NCBI GenBank assembly: GCA_021160245.1
Contig: JAGHCW010000066.1
Location: 1-44,350 of the forward strand
DNA: 44,350 nucleotides
Direction of reading: 5' to 3'
From: a bacterium
GTDB lineage: Bacteria > B130-G9
Part shown: positions 35,275 through 43,881 of the stretch, one piece after another
Numbering within the stretch: position 1 is the first letter of the stretch
How the letters are laid out: every line of letters begins with the position of its first letter
Position numbers and translations under genes: made by a program
The notes under the pieces: model-generated
Told to the model about the DNA's origin: nothing
What the model saw: the letters and a program-made list of their open reading frames with translations, nothing else
Databases searched by the model: none

Positions 35275-36306
35275 CTAAGTGAGCAACTCCAGTATCTGAA
35301 CAGCATTCAGCGCCGCGCCCTTCCGCAGATTGTCCATGACAGACCAAAAGCAAACGCCGGAGCTCGCAGTGTCATCCAGCCTGATTCTACCGACAAAAAC
35401 CTCATCACGGTCCGTGCATTCTGACGGAACGGGATAGAGCTCGCTCTCTTCGTCATGCTCCTTGCGCTCGCCGTCCAGAGAGAGAGCGTCCCAAACTTCT
35501 ACGCCCGGGAACTCAGAGAGCGCATCATGAACCTGCTTGCGCGTCGCGGATGACTTGAGAGTGATATTTAGGGACTGGCTGTGGCAGTTGAAGACTGGAA
35601 CCCGCACACAAGTGGGAGAGATGCGGATATCATCCCGATTCATTATCTTCCGGGTTTCAAGCCTCAGCTTTCTCTCCTCCTCAGAGTACCCATTCTGGTC
35701 AAAATCGCCGATGTGAGGCAGAAGATTGAAGCCGATCCTCTTGGGATAGACTTCGCACTTGGGCTCCTTCATGGAAAGAAGCGAGATAGACTGCTCCGCC
35801 AGCTCTTGTAGCGCGTGCTTGCCTGTTCCGGAGACAGACTGGTAGGTTGAGACGACGACCTTTTCCACACCAAAGGCTCGATCGAGCGGATAGAGAGCCA
35901 TTAGAAGCTGAATCGTTGAGCAGTTAGGGTTGGCGATTATCCCCTTGTGCTCCCAGACTTGCTGTCCATTTATCTCAGGAATGACCAGCGGAACGTCACT
36001 TTTCATCCGGAAGTGGGCGCTGTTATCCACGACGATTGCGCCCGCCCTGACAGCTGCCGGCGCGAACTCTTCGCTCGCCTCAATTGTGGCCGCAAACACA
36101 GCGAAATCCACTGCCTCAAAGACATCCTCCTCGATGCGCTGAACGATGAGAGGTTCCTCGCCAAACTCGACGATTGTGCCGACGGACTCCTCGGTCGCGA
36201 GGGGGATCATCCGCTTGACGGGGAATTTTCTGTCCTGAAGGATGTTGAGAACTTCCTTGCCGACAAGTCCAGTCGCTCCCACTATCGCGACGGTGTATTC
36301 TTTCAA
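35275..36306 (-). CDS. asd: Aspartate-semialdehyde dehydrogenase
   Basis: A 343-residue Asd, which reduces aspartyl phosphate to aspartate semialdehyde for lysine/diaminopimelate, threonine and methionine. Seen: NADP-binding VAIVGATGLVGKEVL, catalytic Cys129 in ANPNCSTIQ, and the active-site block RVPVFNCHSQS with its His. The start is TTG at 36306: AGGAG lies 5 nt upstream, the protein then starts at the family position, and the codon overlaps the pssA stop as TTGA. Longer versions starting at 36354 would run into pssA coding sequence. Coupling of asd to phospholipid genes is a genomic convenience rather than a pathway link. Confidence 0.94.
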   Translation of the reverse strand: MKEYTVAIVGATGLVGKEVLNILQDRKFPVKRMIPLATEESVGTIVEFGEEPLIVQRIEEDVFEAVDFAVFAATIEASEEFAPAAVRAGAIVVDNSAHFRMKSDVPLVIPEINGQQVWEHKGIIANPNCSTIQLLMALYPLDRAFGVEKVVVSTYQSVSGTGKHALQELAEQSISLLSMKEPKCEVYPKRIGFNLLPHIGDFDQNGYSEEERKLRLETRKIMNRDDIRISPTCVRVPVFNCHSQSLNITLKSSATRKQVHDALSEFPGVEVWDALSLDGERKEHDEESELYPVPSECTDRDEVFVGRIRLDDTASSGVCFWSVMDNLRKGAALNAVQILELLT

Positions 36307-37112
36307 GAAAGCTCCTCTTCCTGCTCTTTCCGGGCATCCGAACGCCTCAACCACAACGTCTCAATCACGCCCCATACAATGTATCCGATCACAGTGAGAA
36401 AGGGCATTGTGCCTGGAAACGCCGCGATGACGATGACGATAGCCACCAGGATAATCATCGTCCCAAATGGGTGCATTTTCGCAAAATTCAGCTGCTTGAA
36501 GGAGCGATATTTGAAGTTGGAGACCATCAGATAGGATATGGCGGCGATCAAGATCAAAAAGAGCACTCTCAAGAATGTCCCGGGGGCCTCACCATCGGCA
36601 AGCGTAACTGACGTGGCAACCGCGAGACCGGCCGCCGGTATGGGCAGACCCAGGAAGTACTTCGGCTCAATCGTCTTGCAGCGAGTGTTGAATCTGGCAA
36701 GTCGAAGGACGCCGCATATAAGATACGAGAATGCCGCAATCCAGCCCAATCGCCCGAAGCCGGAAAGCGCGAACGAATACGAGAGCAACGCCGGCGCCAT
36801 GCCGAATGATACGACATCAGCCAAGCTGTCGAGTTGAACGCCGAACTCGCTTGTCGTCTTGGTTAGCCTCGCCACACGGCCGTCCAGAGCGTCGAGAAGC
36901 GCCGCGACTAAGATCGCGACCGATGCCGGAAAGAGTCGCCCCTTCAAAACCCACATTATGGCATAGAACCCACACAGCACGTTGGCCGTAGTCAGGATAC
37001 CGGGCAGCAGGCTGATACGTATCTTTATCTGAGGAACCCGTCGGCCCCTAAGCACCCGTCTGGGCCGTCGCACGCCCTTTGACGTCTCATCAGATTTACT
37101 GCGCCTCACCAT
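36303..37112 (-). CDS. pssA: CDP-diacylglycerol-serine O-phosphatidyltransferase
   Basis: A 269-residue inner-membrane enzyme that makes phosphatidylserine from CDP-diacylglycerol and serine. The CDP-alcohol phosphatidyltransferase signature is complete: DG-x2-AR-x8-G-x3-D-x3-D in DGRVARLTKTTSEFG followed by VQLDSLAD. There are about six to eight hydrophobic segments. The N-terminus is very basic (RRPRRVLRGRR). It lies 68 bp after psd on the same strand and overlaps the start of asd by 4 bp (TTGA). Confidence 0.93.
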   Translation of the reverse strand: MVRRSKSDETSKGVRRPRRVLRGRRVPQIKIRISLLPGILTTANVLCGFYAIMWVLKGRLFPASVAILVAALLDALDGRVARLTKTTSEFGVQLDSLADVVSFGMAPALLSYSFALSGFGRLGWIAAFSYLICGVLRLARFNTRCKTIEPKYFLGLPIPAAGLAVATSVTLADGEAPGTFLRVLFLILIAAISYLMVSNFKYRSFKQLNFAKMHPFGTMIILVAIVIVIAAFPGTMPFLTVIGYIVWGVIETLWLRRSDARKEQEEELS

Positions 37113-37180
37113 ATTCCTAAGCCACCTTTCAGATTCTCACGCCACGCAGTGGACGAAAAAGTCCATTAGCCAAAACGACA

Positions 37181-37852
37181 CTAGCTCTTATCATCTGCTA
37201 TCCGACGCCCCAAGACCGTCAATCCAGCGCGCGCCTTATCACCGACCTCAACTGAGGCGCGATACGAGGCCGGCATAACAACATCGAGGCGCGACCCGAA
37301 CTTGATCATGCCGATTCTCTGGCCCGCTTCGACCTTGTCCCCCGGCTTTATTCGGCAGACGATACGTCTGGCAATCAGGCCGGCCACCTGAGTAACGCCG
37401 ACCTCATCCGAATGGCGATTCACAACAATAAACCTATTACGCTCATTGACCTCACTCGCCATGTCTTTGAAGGCGGCAATGAACTTTCCGCTTGTATGCT
37501 TGACGCTTTTGATCTCGCCTTTGATCGGTGAGCGATTCACATGGCAATTGAGAAGCGACATGAATACGCAGATGAGCGTACCCTTACCGCCCTCTATGCT
37601 TTGGTCATCAATGCTTCGGACGACTATCACCTTACCGTCGGCCGGTGAGAGCAGCTCGTCATCACTAGCGCGGATTCTGCGTATTGGGTCGCGGAAGAAG
37701 CCGAGGAGAAGTACTGTCAATCCCAGGAGTACATAAACTGTGATATGGAGCGATAAAAACCAGCAGACTGCTGCAGCAACAAGAGCAACGATGACGAATG
37801 GGAGACCATCTAGTGCGAAAGGGATGCGCATTTTACTTGCTTTCTTTTTCAT
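37181..37852 (-). CDS. psd: Phosphatidylserine decarboxylase (short type)
   Basis: A 223-residue proenzyme of the short PSD-A-type family, which decarboxylates phosphatidylserine to phosphatidylethanolamine. Seen: two N-terminal hydrophobic segments, FRDPIRRI, LLSPADGKVIVV, HVNRSPIKGEI, and the self-cleavage site KFGSRLDVVMP (Gly-Ser, giving the pyruvoyl group on the new alpha chain). The ATG at 37852 is preferred because upstream codons hold no family sequence; an ATG at 37831 is possible. With pssA it forms the phosphatidylethanolamine module. Confidence 0.93.
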   Translation of the reverse strand: MKKKASKMRIPFALDGLPFVIVALVAAAVCWFLSLHITVYVLLGLTVLLLGFFRDPIRRIRASDDELLSPADGKVIVVRSIDDQSIEGGKGTLICVFMSLLNCHVNRSPIKGEIKSVKHTSGKFIAAFKDMASEVNERNRFIVVNRHSDEVGVTQVAGLIARRIVCRIKPGDKVEAGQRIGMIKFGSRLDVVMPASYRASVEVGDKARAGLTVLGRRIADDKS

Positions 37853-37889
37853 ATATAGTCTAGTGCGTAATCTCAAAAATCGGCGCGAT

Positions 37890-37936
37890 CCGTGGGTGGT
37901 AGCCACGGCTACTGTTGTTGTTCCCCTTCGGGGAAC
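37890..37936. terminator. Pair of hairpins after the YdcH-like gene
   Basis: CCGTGG/CCACGG (37890-37908) and GTTCCCC/GGGGAAC with a 3-nt loop (37920-37936) lie between the YdcH-like gene stop and psd. They are well placed to end the upstream transcript. Neither has an immediate T-tract on the minus strand, so they may instead stabilise mRNA ends. Confidence 0.35.
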
Positions 37937-37954
37937 CGAGGATATTCATGTGAG

Positions 37955-38203
37955 CTAAGACTTCGCCGATGCGTTATTCTGGCTCGCTGAATACTCTCGC
38001 ATCATCCCGTACATCTTATCCTTGAGTTTGAGCTTCATCTTCTTCAGCCGCTTCTCCTCTATTTCATCCTCCGGCTTAACTTCAGAACGCGAGGACAGCG
38101 CCATGAGCTTACTGTCGAGCTCCCCATGCATTTCCTCAAGTTTCCTGAAATCGTCAGATTCGTCTCGCAAGGCCTCGCGGATTGATGCATCGTCCATCGC
38201 CAT
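37955..38203 (-). CDS. YdcH/DUF465 family small coiled-coil protein
   Basis: An 82-residue, highly charged helical protein. The pattern F-x-x-L-x-x-x-H-x-x-L-D near residues 19-30 and LKKMKLKLKDKM near 53-64 matches the YdcH (DUF465) family, whose role is unknown. The ATG at 38203 has AGGAGG 8 nt upstream. It stands alone between psd and the S4-domain gene on the same strand; hairpins follow its stop. Confidence 0.75.
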   Translation of the reverse strand: MAMDDASIREALRDESDDFRKLEEMHGELDSKLMALSSRSEVKPEDEIEEKRLKKMKLKLKDKMYGMMREYSASQNNASAKS

Positions 38204-38328
38204 AAGATAAGCCTCCTGTTTTTAGTATTATCTAACGCCTTCACACACTCTCTACAGGTTACGCCAAGCCGGTCAGACCTTATCTGTCAACATATCATTC
38301 CAGTATCACAGAGCCGCGAGACGTTTGG

Positions 38329-38610
38329 TTAAGTCGTCTTCGCAGGATCATGGTTCTCGCCCGGGCCGGTAATGATCTCAAAGCACTCGTTAGCCCTCTG
38401 CTTGTTGTAAGATTTCTGAGGAAGTTCAACTACTCTGTAAACATCTCTCCTATCTCGCAGGTTCAGCTCTATCTCATCGCCAACCTGGACGATTCGCCCA
38501 GCCTTTGCAGGTCTGCCCTGGACCTTTATGCAGCCCTCATCACAAAGTCTCTTTGCAAAAGCCCGACGCTTGGCAATGCCGGTCATTTTCAAATAGAGGT
38601 CAAGGCGCAT
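38329..38610 (-). CDS. S4-domain RNA-binding protein (Hsp15/RqcP-like)
   Basis: A 93-residue protein made almost entirely of an S4 RNA-binding fold: MRLDLYLKMTGIAKRRAFAK, CIKVQGRPAKAGRIVQVGD. Size and layout fit the Hsp15/RqcP group, which binds 50S subunits carrying stalled nascent chains. The ATG overlaps the end of the upstream foldase gene by 11 nt, so it belongs to the prfB-PpiC-PpiC-S4 run. A ribosome-rescue role next to release factor 2 would make sense but is inference. Confidence 0.85.
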   Translation of the reverse strand: MRLDLYLKMTGIAKRRAFAKRLCDEGCIKVQGRPAKAGRIVQVGDEIELNLRDRRDVYRVVELPQKSYNKQRANECFEIITGPGENHDPAKTT

Positions 38611-39601
38611 CGAGCACCATCTTTATATAACTTCGTTGTTTAAGTTCTTGGACGAATGTGTCATAGCGCTTCATATACTCATCGAAGAAGAGCTTACTCT
38701 TGATCTCTTTCTTCAGCTCGGGGGTCAATATAGCCTCATCGTGTTGTTTATTCAGAAGCTTGATTACATGAAAGCCCATCGGACTCTCGATCACATCGCT
38801 CACCTGACCGATCTTAAGACCGAACACGATGTCCGACATCGCGGGGAACATCTCGTCACGCTTAAGAAAACCTAAACCGTCGCAGCTTTTGGCCGCGCCC
38901 TCAGCCTTCTCACACGCATCCTCGAACGACTGGCCACCTTCAATGCTAAGCAGGAACGCTTTGGCTTTTACGCGAGAGGCTTTAACCATTCTCTTGTCCA
39001 AAAAATCATCGACCCTAAAGAGAACTTGGGCGAAGTTCACACGCTCGGCAGGCGCTAGATTGGCGTTATTTTCCTCGAAATACGCGATGATTTGGGCCTC
39101 TGAGATATTCACCCTACTCCTGACCTCTCTATCAATAACCGCTTGTCTGATGTACTCCGCTGAATAGTCCTTCCGCACTAATTCCAGAGTCAGTCCCTGC
39201 CTCAAGAGAATCTCCTCGAACGCCGCCTTTGTGGTTACGTTCACGCTCTGCATGGCTGCCTCTACTTGCTGGTCAATGTAGTTCTTGTCCGGCTGAATAC
39301 CCATTTTCTTTCCCTCGGAAATCAAGAGCAATCTGTCAACGAGGTATTCTAACACCTCTCGCTTCTTCTTCCTCAGAGCCGCCTCATTATCTGGGGCACT
39401 CCCGTTCAGCAGGGCAATATACTCCTTGTTTGAGAGAAGCATCTGATTGAGATCGTATCCAGTAACAATTTCGCCATTGACGATCGCGACTATTTTCCCA
39501 ATTGGACGCGCTCTCTCGGGGCTGGTTTCAGATGCGGACAACGTGAACGCGAGGCAAGACACGATGCAAACCAAAATCGCGATAGAAGACCTGCTGTTCA
39601 A
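38600..39601 (-). CDS. SurA-like periplasmic peptidyl-prolyl isomerase
   Basis: A 333-residue exported foldase. Signal peptide: basic start, hydrophobic SIAILVCIVSCLAFTLSAS, cleavage probably near residue 24. A SurA-N-type helical region follows (VNGEIVTGYDLNQML to about 190), then a PpiC parvulin domain (about 190-300; FAQVLFRVDDF, LGFLKRDEMFPAMSD, SPMGFHVIKLL). The start is TTG at 39601: GGAGG lies 7 nt upstream and the codon overlaps the previous stop as TTGA. Longer versions lack a sensible signal peptide. It likely assists folding of outer-membrane proteins. Confidence 0.88.
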   Translation of the reverse strand: MNSRSSIAILVCIVSCLAFTLSASETSPERARPIGKIVAIVNGEIVTGYDLNQMLLSNKEYIALLNGSAPDNEAALRKKKREVLEYLVDRLLLISEGKKMGIQPDKNYIDQQVEAAMQSVNVTTKAAFEEILLRQGLTLELVRKDYSAEYIRQAVIDREVRSRVNISEAQIIAYFEENNANLAPAERVNFAQVLFRVDDFLDKRMVKASRVKAKAFLLSIEGGQSFEDACEKAEGAAKSCDGLGFLKRDEMFPAMSDIVFGLKIGQVSDVIESPMGFHVIKLLNKQHDEAILTPELKKEIKSKLFFDEYMKRYDTFVQELKQRSYIKMVLDAP

Positions 39602-40548
39602 AGTAACTCCTCCGGAAAAACCTGAAGATGCCATTTGGCCTTTAATTCCAACATCCATTCATCATATCGGTCATCTGCTTTCAGTTCGAGAACCTTGGAG
39701 CGAACCTTCTCAAGCGCTTCTTCAAACGGTAGCACCCTCGCCTTGCGTATGTCATCAGCTCTGAAGATATGAAAGCCATGAGAAGTCTCAATAACCTTGC
39801 TGTTCTTGCCCTTGCCGAGCTTGAAGATCGGCGTCTGCAACTCGGCCGGCAACTCGCCCATCTTCACCCAGCCTAGCTCCCCTCCTTTGATCGCTTCGGG
39901 AGCGATTGAATACTCCTTAGCCAGGCTCTCAAAGCCGCGGCGCCCCCGACTAAGAAGCCGCAGAAGCTGCTTTGCTGTCTCCTTGCTATCGACGAGTATT
40001 TGGAAAGCATGGACGCTCTTTTCCGCCCTAAACTCCGAGATGTGCTCCTCGTAATACGCGGATAGCTCCTTCTCTGTAACATTCGTCTTTGACGTAACGT
40101 TGATCTCTATCAACTTACCGCGAATCAAATCCGCCTGCGCCTCGGCAAGCCAGTCCGCGTATCGAAGGCCCGAACTCGAGAGAAAGGCGTCAAACTCGCC
40201 GGGACCGTAAGCCTTCTTGAGCTCCGCGACATATTTCGCGAGCTCTTGGGGCGCAACCGAAATCCCTGTTGCCTGCGCCTCGTTCATCATCACCCGTCGC
40301 AGAGTCATTTCCTCCAAGTAATGAGCGGCCTGCTTGTAGTTATGCCGGGCAAAATCCAAGAGGAAATCATCTCTGGTTATCTTTTCGTCTGTGAGCCGCG
40401 CAACGATCTTCGTCGGCCTCTGTTCTGGCGTCGCCGGGCTGGCGCCACATCCAATAAGCGTGATGTTTGGCAGGACTATCAAGACCAACCAGGCCGATAA
40501 TGTCCGAACTGCGAGGCTCGCGTTGGAAGTACTAATGCTTACCTCCAT
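39598..40548 (-). CDS. PpiC-type peptidyl-prolyl isomerase lipoprotein
   Basis: A 316-residue PrsA/SurA-like lipoprotein. The lipobox LIGC (Cys34) follows a hydrophobic segment; a helical chaperone region and a parvulin PpiC domain follow (about 175-275; VHAFQILVDSKETAK, GGELGWVKMGELPAELQ, SHGFHIFRADD). It is probably anchored to the inner or outer membrane on the periplasmic side. The ATG at 40548 overlaps prfB by 17 nt but has no SD before it; GGAGG lies just inside the reading frame (40547-40543), 5 nt before an ATT codon, so the true start may be downstream. It pairs with a second foldase by TTGA overlap. Confidence 0.85.
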   Translation of the reverse strand: MEVSISTSNASLAVRTLSAWLVLIVLPNITLIGCGASPATPEQRPTKIVARLTDEKITRDDFLLDFARHNYKQAAHYLEEMTLRRVMMNEAQATGISVAPQELAKYVAELKKAYGPGEFDAFLSSSGLRYADWLAEAQADLIRGKLIEINVTSKTNVTEKELSAYYEEHISEFRAEKSVHAFQILVDSKETAKQLLRLLSRGRRGFESLAKEYSIAPEAIKGGELGWVKMGELPAELQTPIFKLGKGKNSKVIETSHGFHIFRADDIRKARVLPFEEALEKVRSKVLELKADDRYDEWMLELKAKWHLQVFPEELL

Positions 40549-41636
40549 TGGTCAAATAGGCTTTTATGAAGGGATCAATATAACCGTCCAGCACAGATTC
40601 CACATTTCCCACCTCAACGTTGAACCTGTGGTCTTTGACCATTTGATACGGCTGCATCACATAAGAACGTATCTGACTTCCCCATGCTATCTCTTTTTTC
40701 GCGCTGTGCTCGGCCTGTTCCACTTGACGACGCTTGTCGAGCTCAATCTGATAGAGCTTCGATTTCAGCACCTTCATCGCGACCTCCCGATTCCTGTGTT
40801 GAGAGCGCTCGTTCTGGCACTGCACAGACACTTTAGTCGGGATATGGGTGATCCTGACCGCGGAATCTGTCGTATTGACGTGCTGCCCCCCTTTGCCACT
40901 TGAGCGATAGGTATCGATGCGAAGGTCCTTATCGTCTATTTCAATCTCTATCGAGTCGTCAACCTCCGGAGTTACCGATACTGCCGCGAACGACGTGTGA
41001 CGCCTCTTGTTCGCGTCAAAAGGCGAAATGCGAACGAGGCGATGAACCCCTGTCTCTCCCTTCAAGTACCCATAAGCATACTCGCCTGAAACCTGAATCA
41101 CTACGCTCTTTATGCCGGCCTCGTCCCCGGGCAGCCGGTCGAGAATCTCGCTCGAATAACCGTGAGTCTCTGACCACCTCGAATACATCCTGAAGAGCAT
41201 CTCAGCCCAATCCTGCGCCTCGGTTCCGCCGGCCCCGGGCTGTATCTGGAGAATCGCGCTGTTCTTGTCGCTCCGGCCGCCAAGAAGTGCCCTGGTCTCA
41301 TGGTCCGAAACCTCATCGTTCAGTTTTTGTAGCTCCCCGGCAACCTCCGCTAGGACCGAGCTGTCGTCCTCGGAAGCCGCGAGCTCTGCCAGCTCCTGAG
41401 CATCGTCATAGCGAGCCTTAATGCTCTCAAACTCCTCGACCTTTCGCGCCGCGTCCGCGCGCTGCTTCATTAAGCCCTGGGCGGCCGACTGGTCCTTCCA
41501 CAGGTCTTCAGCCTCAAGCTGCTCATCCAGATCCTTGACCTTGATCTTGGCGCGATCTACGTCAAAGATACCCCCTTAGTGTATCAATACGGGATGAGAG
41601 CTCTTTGAATTTCGGCAGAAGCTCATCTATCTCCAA
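40532..41636 (-). CDS. prfB: Peptide chain release factor 2, made by programmed +1 frameshift
   Basis: Full RF2 of 367 residues, terminating at UAA and UGA. It is encoded as two joined parts on the minus strand: 41636-41565 (24 codons) and 41563-40532 (343 codons plus stop); base 41564 is skipped. The start is TTG at 41636, 6 nt after AGGAGG. The short first frame ends at an in-frame TGA (41564-41562) and contains the IDTLRGYL segment typical of RF2. After the shift reading continues DVDRAKIKVKDLDEQ. Anticodon-like SPF is at 204-206 and catalytic GGQ at 249-251, close to the E. coli numbers. The ATG at 41470 must not be taken as the start, as it removes 55 residues. Confidence 0.96.
41561..41576 (-). 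promoter_or_regulatory. RF2 autoregulatory frameshift site
   Basis: AGGGGGTATCTTTGAC on the minus strand: internal SD-like AGGGGG, 3-nt spacer, slippery CTT, TGA stop, following C. It is base-for-base the E. coli prfB site as I know it. Low RF2 slows termination at TGA and favours the +1 shift, which restores RF2. Confidence 0.95.
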
Positions 41637-41686
41637 TTAGAACCTCCTAAGTCCAAATATCATGCTCCATTGCAGGTTACGATTCC

Positions 41687-42334
41687 TCAAAACAGACGAA
41701 ACCCTATCAATACCTCGACGAATCCTATGGCAACCGGGAACACGACCCGCTTAAAAACCCCAAAATACAAGAGAGCGATGAGAATGATAAAACCATACCG
41801 TTCCAGCCGAAGGTAGCTGATGGCCAACCGCCTCGGAAGAAGGCCGGTCAGTATCCGACTGCCATCAAGCGGCGGTATCGGTATTAGATTGAAAACACAA
41901 AGCACCATGTTGACTAGTATGAAAACCAGCAGGAACTGCATGATCGTTGAAATGCTGTCGAGTGCCGCCGCCGGCATAATTGCCATAAACCCTCTGAATA
42001 GAAGCGCTCCGCACGCAGCAAGCACGACATTGGCTATGGGGCCGGCCATCCCAACCCACATCATGCCCTTGAGCGGCTTGCGAAAATAATTCGGATCAAC
42101 CGGGACCGGCTTTGCCCAGCCGAAGATGATCGGGGAACTAAACAGCCAGAGCATGAGTGGGAAGATTATCGTCCCAAATGGATCGATGTGCATAAGGGGA
42201 TTCAACGTAAGCCTCCCGCGCTCATCGGCCGTCGGATCGCCAAGTCGTTTGGCAACGAACCCGTGGGCAACCTCGTGAAACGTCAGGGCCATAAGGAATG
42301 CCGGAATGCTGAGGAAGAAATGCTGCAATCTCAC
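41687..42334 (-). CDS. Site-2 protease family (M50) membrane metalloprotease
   Basis: A 215-residue integral membrane protein. Zinc motif HEVAH at residues 20-24 inside the first hydrophobic region, and the second ligand motif NLIPIPPLDG in a later helix. Five to six hydrophobic segments; no PDZ domain. This matches the short YwhC/Rip-like group, whose substrates are mostly unknown. The start is GTG at 42334 with no clear SD. It lies 50 bp upstream of prfB on the same strand. Function beyond intramembrane proteolysis cannot be inferred. Confidence 0.88.
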   Translation of the reverse strand: MRLQHFFLSIPAFLMALTFHEVAHGFVAKRLGDPTADERGRLTLNPLMHIDPFGTIIFPLMLWLFSSPIIFGWAKPVPVDPNYFRKPLKGMMWVGMAGPIANVVLAACGALLFRGFMAIMPAAALDSISTIMQFLLVFILVNMVLCVFNLIPIPPLDGSRILTGLLPRRLAISYLRLERYGFIILIALLYFGVFKRVVFPVAIGFVEVLIGFRLF

Positions 42335-42466
42335 ACCACTGCTATGTTAGTCCAGCTCATAAACTAGTTGTCCATGATTCATAACCTAAATAATGACGGA
42401 CGGGTTCCATGCGGTCAACCTAAGTAGCAGGAATAGTGACCTGGATCTGTTTGCACTACACAGTTC

Positions 42467-42500
42467 AGGGAGGGTGGCTTCCGAATCGGCCACCCGCCCT
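42467..42500 (-). terminator. Hairpin downstream of the flavoprotein gene
   Basis: A long stem AGGG-A-GGGTGGC (42467-42478) pairs with GCCACCC-G-CCCT (42489-42500), with one internal mismatch and a 10-nt loop, about 35 bp after the stop at 42535. The strength fits a transcription end, but there is no T-tract. Confidence 0.4.
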
Positions 42501-42534
42501 TGGTACTGTCGCTTGTTCAGTTACTTAAAGACCG

Positions 42535-43881
42535 TCAGGCTGACTTCATCGCCTTTATGGCCATCTCCGCCGCATTCGTCAGCTGATAGGCTATCGGTGA
42601 CGCAGTCAACGCTGGATGTGTCCCCACCGGGAACGCTGCGACGTCGTCAACGCTCATTCCCTGTTGGATGCAGGCGCTGATAGCGTTCAAGAGCTCTCCC
42701 CCGCTCTTGGCGCCCATAATCTGGCCGCCCAGAATGACTCCCGTCCCGATCTCGAAGACCAACTTGACCTTCAGAAGGGCCATGCCCCCCATTCCGCCGG
42801 GATGCCGATTCGGCGCCTCGGCCTCGCCAACAACGACGTTATAGCCCTTTTTGATTGCTTCCAGCGTGGAAAGTCCGGCCAGACCAAACGCTTTGTCGCC
42901 AACTACCGTCGAGAATACTGTGACCACGCCCTTGTTCATCCGCCGTGCCCCAAAGAGGTTGGCGCCGGCTATTCTAGCCTCCTGCGCGGCTATCGAGGCC
43001 AGCTTTATGTTCGAAGGTGAGCCGTCGAAGAACGACCACTTGTCGGCACAGTCGCCACACGCAAAGATGTTATCGTCCGAGGTCCGCATATAGCGATTCA
43101 CCTTGATACCCCTTGCCGGGCCCAACTCAAGGCCTATCTTCTTCGCCAAGGTGGTGCTCGCTACAGCGCCGATGCCAAGTATAGCCATGTCCGCCGGGAG
43201 CTCCTTGCCGCTTTCGAGCCTCGCAGAGCTGACCTTGCCGTCGCCCTCAAATGCAACGACCTTCTCCGGCGCAAAGATATTGATTCCTGCCGTCTTCACA
43301 ACTTCCTCGGCCGCAGTGCAGAGCTCATCGTCAAACGCCAGCATCAAGCAATGAGGCAGCATTTCTACGATGGAGACATTGATGTCCCGGTTTTTATTGC
43401 ACTCATCGGCAAATTCCACGCCAATGAAACCACCACCGACTATCACGAGGTTCGCGGATTGGTCCAGCGTGTCCAGCATCTTCTGAAGGTAAGTGACCTC
43501 CTTCTTGGCCGTAAACACGTTCTTCTTGTCAACGCCAGGGATCGGCAAAACCATCGGGTCCGAGCCCATCGCCATGATCAGCTTCTCATAGGTCACCTTC
43601 TCCCCGCCGGACGTGATGACAACTCGGCCCTGGGGGTCGATGTCCGAGACCTCGTCGATAAGCAGCCCTATGCTATTCTTCTCGAGCGCGGCATCGGACA
43701 TTATGTCCTTTTGCGGACCGGCAACGGTTCCGAATATGTACGGTATCCCGCAGGGAATTAGAACCTGCTCTTCCTTCCTTATCATAAGCACGCTCTTTTG
43801 AGGATAATGCCGCCTACATGTTATCGCCGCCGTCAGGCCCGCAGCACTGCCGCCAATGACAACCACATCCGCCTTTCTCAC
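42535..43881 (-). CDS. FAD/NAD(P)-dependent disulfide oxidoreductase (CoA-disulfide reductase/NADH oxidase-like)
   Basis: A 448-residue flavoprotein. FAD site VVIGGSAAGLTAA at the N-terminus; single redox Cys44 in IPCGIPYIFG, as in CoA-disulfide reductases and NADH oxidases; NAD site VIVGGGFIGVEFA (about 155); second FAD block NIFACGDCAD; and a dimerisation domain after about 330. It probably reduces CoA disulfide, persulfide or oxygen using NAD(P)H. No rhodanese domain is fused. The start is GTG at 43881 with AGGAG 7 nt upstream. It stands alone, with a hairpin after it and an inverted repeat upstream. Confidence 0.9.
   Translation of the reverse strand: MRKADVVVIGGSAAGLTAAITCRRHYPQKSVLMIRKEEQVLIPCGIPYIFGTVAGPQKDIMSDAALEKNSIGLLIDEVSDIDPQGRVVITSGGEKVTYEKLIMAMGSDPMVLPIPGVDKKNVFTAKKEVTYLQKMLDTLDQSANLVIVGGGFIGVEFADECNKNRDINVSIVEMLPHCLMLAFDDELCTAAEEVVKTAGINIFAPEKVVAFEGDGKVSSARLESGKELPADMAILGIGAVASTTLAKKIGLELGPARGIKVNRYMRTSDDNIFACGDCADKWSFFDGSPSNIKLASIAAQEARIAGANLFGARRMNKGVVTVFSTVVGDKAFGLAGLSTLEAIKKGYNVVVGEAEAPNRHPGGMGGMALLKVKLVFEIGTGVILGGQIMGAKSGGELLNAISACIQQGMSVDDVAAFPVGTHPALTASPIAYQLTNAAEMAIKAMKSA

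Noticed and set aside
40532-41470. RF2 gene starting at the ATG at 41470
   Set aside because: It lacks the N-terminal domain; the frameshift site and a TTG start with AGGAGG upstream give the standard length.
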